Shown piece by piece: positions 60,711 to 62,000 of a stretch of 62,000 bases of DNA; the first letter of the stretch is position 1; every line of letters starts with the position of its first letter. This DNA comes from Acanthaster planci. Its lineage: Eukaryota > Echinodermata > Asteroidea > Valvatida > Acanthasteridae. The DNA is taken from positions 111,821 through 173,820 of the forward strand of contig NW_019091499.1 in assembly GCF_001949145.1 (NCBI RefSeq), given 5' to 3'. The position numbers and the translations under genes are program-made. Below the pieces are notes generated by a model. The model searched no databases, was not told where the DNA came from, and saw nothing but the letters and a program-made list of their open reading frames with translations.

Positions 60711-62000
60711 CTTTTGAGGACACGTAATACCGATTTTCAGTGGATGTGAAAATCGTTTTTTTTATATGTTCAGTTTAATGAAGTGAGGAGAATTTACAGT
60801 TTCTTAGATCTTTGTACAAAAAAATCAAGAAATATTGCATTGGAAATTGTTGATCGTAATTTCAGATTTCAAAACCCGTTCCAGTGAAATCCACATTTTG
60901 TAAGAACGTGTGACCTGAGTTCAAGGCTAGATCAAATGTTCTTTACAGGTCCGTAACTTTTCGTGGGAGGTGTGAATCCTCAATAAACGGACCGAGCGTA
61001 AATCTTTTGCTTTTTTATTTTGAAACACGACGGATACATGAGGTCGCACCATGTCTTGGGGGTGCAAGTGAACTCCCAAAGAGGGATTGACCTTGTGATG
61101 TTCTACTATAGCTCAACATCTTTTCTTGCCTCAAGAGCAGACCTTTCAGTAGCGTGGAGAGGGGTGAGGACGCACTTCCTGCACCCCCCCCCCGTTATGT
61201 CCCTGCTCTAGGTTGAAGGGTTGATCAGGAGCAAATCTTTAGGGGGAGGGTTTGAGAATTTCCTTATTTAACTTTGTATTGCCTTCCCGAAGGCTATAAG
61301 GGTATATTTGGGGTTTTATACAAGCTTTGGGAAGGAAAGGGAGTGAAACATTTTTTTCTGGAATCGCCTACTAATATTTTTTAGAAACGAAAAACTGCCC
61401 CCTAGATGGGCCACTTAGACCCGCCTACGTGTAACCTCGTGTGCTTGTAACGCGTTCATATAGTGTAAAAGACAACTAATTCGAGATTCGTAATATGGAT
61501 GAGCACAGTGATGCGAAACGGAAGGTTGACCATGACTTCATCAAAAACGCATACTTTGTGTATCAGTCCCACAAGCGCATTTTTGGTTGGCAATAGAAAG
61601 ACAAAACTTGAAATGAAACGCTATGACGTGCACATTATTAATATCCATTGTGGTCCACTTGGAGCGGAATATGTAATCTCTTATTAAACCACGTGAGCGG
61701 TGGGCCCCAAATACAGTAAACGAGCCCAAGTTTGATTTAGTGCACATTCCTCATTTTGATACATTTCAAAGGTACCGAATCTACTTTGGGCTGAATTCTT
61801 GCTAAAGATAACAACGAGCACACGTTCCATAATTTCTGTTTTAATGTTCTGCAAAATGTAATTATTCATGTATGTGATCAACAGTATTGCTATACGGTAA
61901 ATATCCACTAAACCTATGCATTGCCAGGATTTCGTGTCACCATTTAGTTTTATTTATCAGTTGATACTGGGACTTTGCAACAATTTGATTTTGTACATAC
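60711..62000. other. downstream flank, nothing recognised
   Basis: It contains only short ORFs without recognisable domains, and a C-run near 61184 followed by CGTTATGTCCCTG. Read on the minus strand that starts CAGGGACATAACG, a sequence type seen at hAT ends, but I found no partner. Confidence 0.4.

Noticed and set aside
1-62000. CRISPR arrays, bacterial operons, rRNA genes or prophage
   Set aside because: No regular spaced repeats, no rRNA core sequences and no prokaryotic gene packing; the window is a spliced eukaryotic locus.

Overview
The window is metazoan nuclear DNA. It has spliced genes with GT-AG introns and matching reading-frame phases, introns up to about 18 kb, AATAAA signals after stop codons, about 40% GC in non-coding sequence, GC-richer exons, and a dense load of small DNA transposons. 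The gene content (TMEM26, a discoidin/SRCR secreted protein, a rhodopsin-class GPCR) suggests an invertebrate deuterostome such as amphioxus, a starfish or an acorn worm. The sequence alone does not fix the species, and a basal vertebrate or another invertebrate is not excluded.

Layout from left to right. 1-8975: the last four visible exons and 3' UTR of a plus-strand gene for a Ser/Arg-rich basic protein I do not recognise; a 27-nt microexon joins in phase, and one intron carries an hAT-like and a piggyBac-like element back to back. 10772-15049: a convergent minus-strand gene, six exons, encoding one F5/8-type-C (discoidin) domain, two SRCR domains and a short acidic tail; its N-terminus was not found. 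15642-26002: a transposon-rich stretch with an inverted-repeat family, a LINE remnant, MITEs and a decayed Tc1/mariner-type element. 27720-28894 (minus): a class A GPCR broken by one frameshift in the third intracellular loop. 28908-39902: no recognisable gene. 39903-60273 (plus): TMEM26 in three coding exons, with introns of 17.8 kb and 1.2 kb and an extended C-terminal tail.

The most interesting object lies antisense in TMEM26 intron 1 at 42763-43013. It is a GC-rich open exon entered in phase 1, and its product has the cysteine frame of a CXC chemokine: C-X-C, 24 residues, C, 15 residues, C, then a helix-like tail and a stop. Pro and Leu-Arg-Ile/Val residues fall at the same positions as in CXCL8 without gaps. 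Canonical chemokines are generally regarded as vertebrate-specific, so if the host is an invertebrate this is a strong candidate for a new ligand family or an earlier origin of chemokines. The signal-peptide exon was not found and the assignment is by eye only.

The rest is mostly mobile-element sediment: several elements with long inverted repeats, at least one with an apparent 8-bp target duplication, one flanked by TTAA and one by TA. Many of the apparent ORFs in the window are by-products of these repeats.
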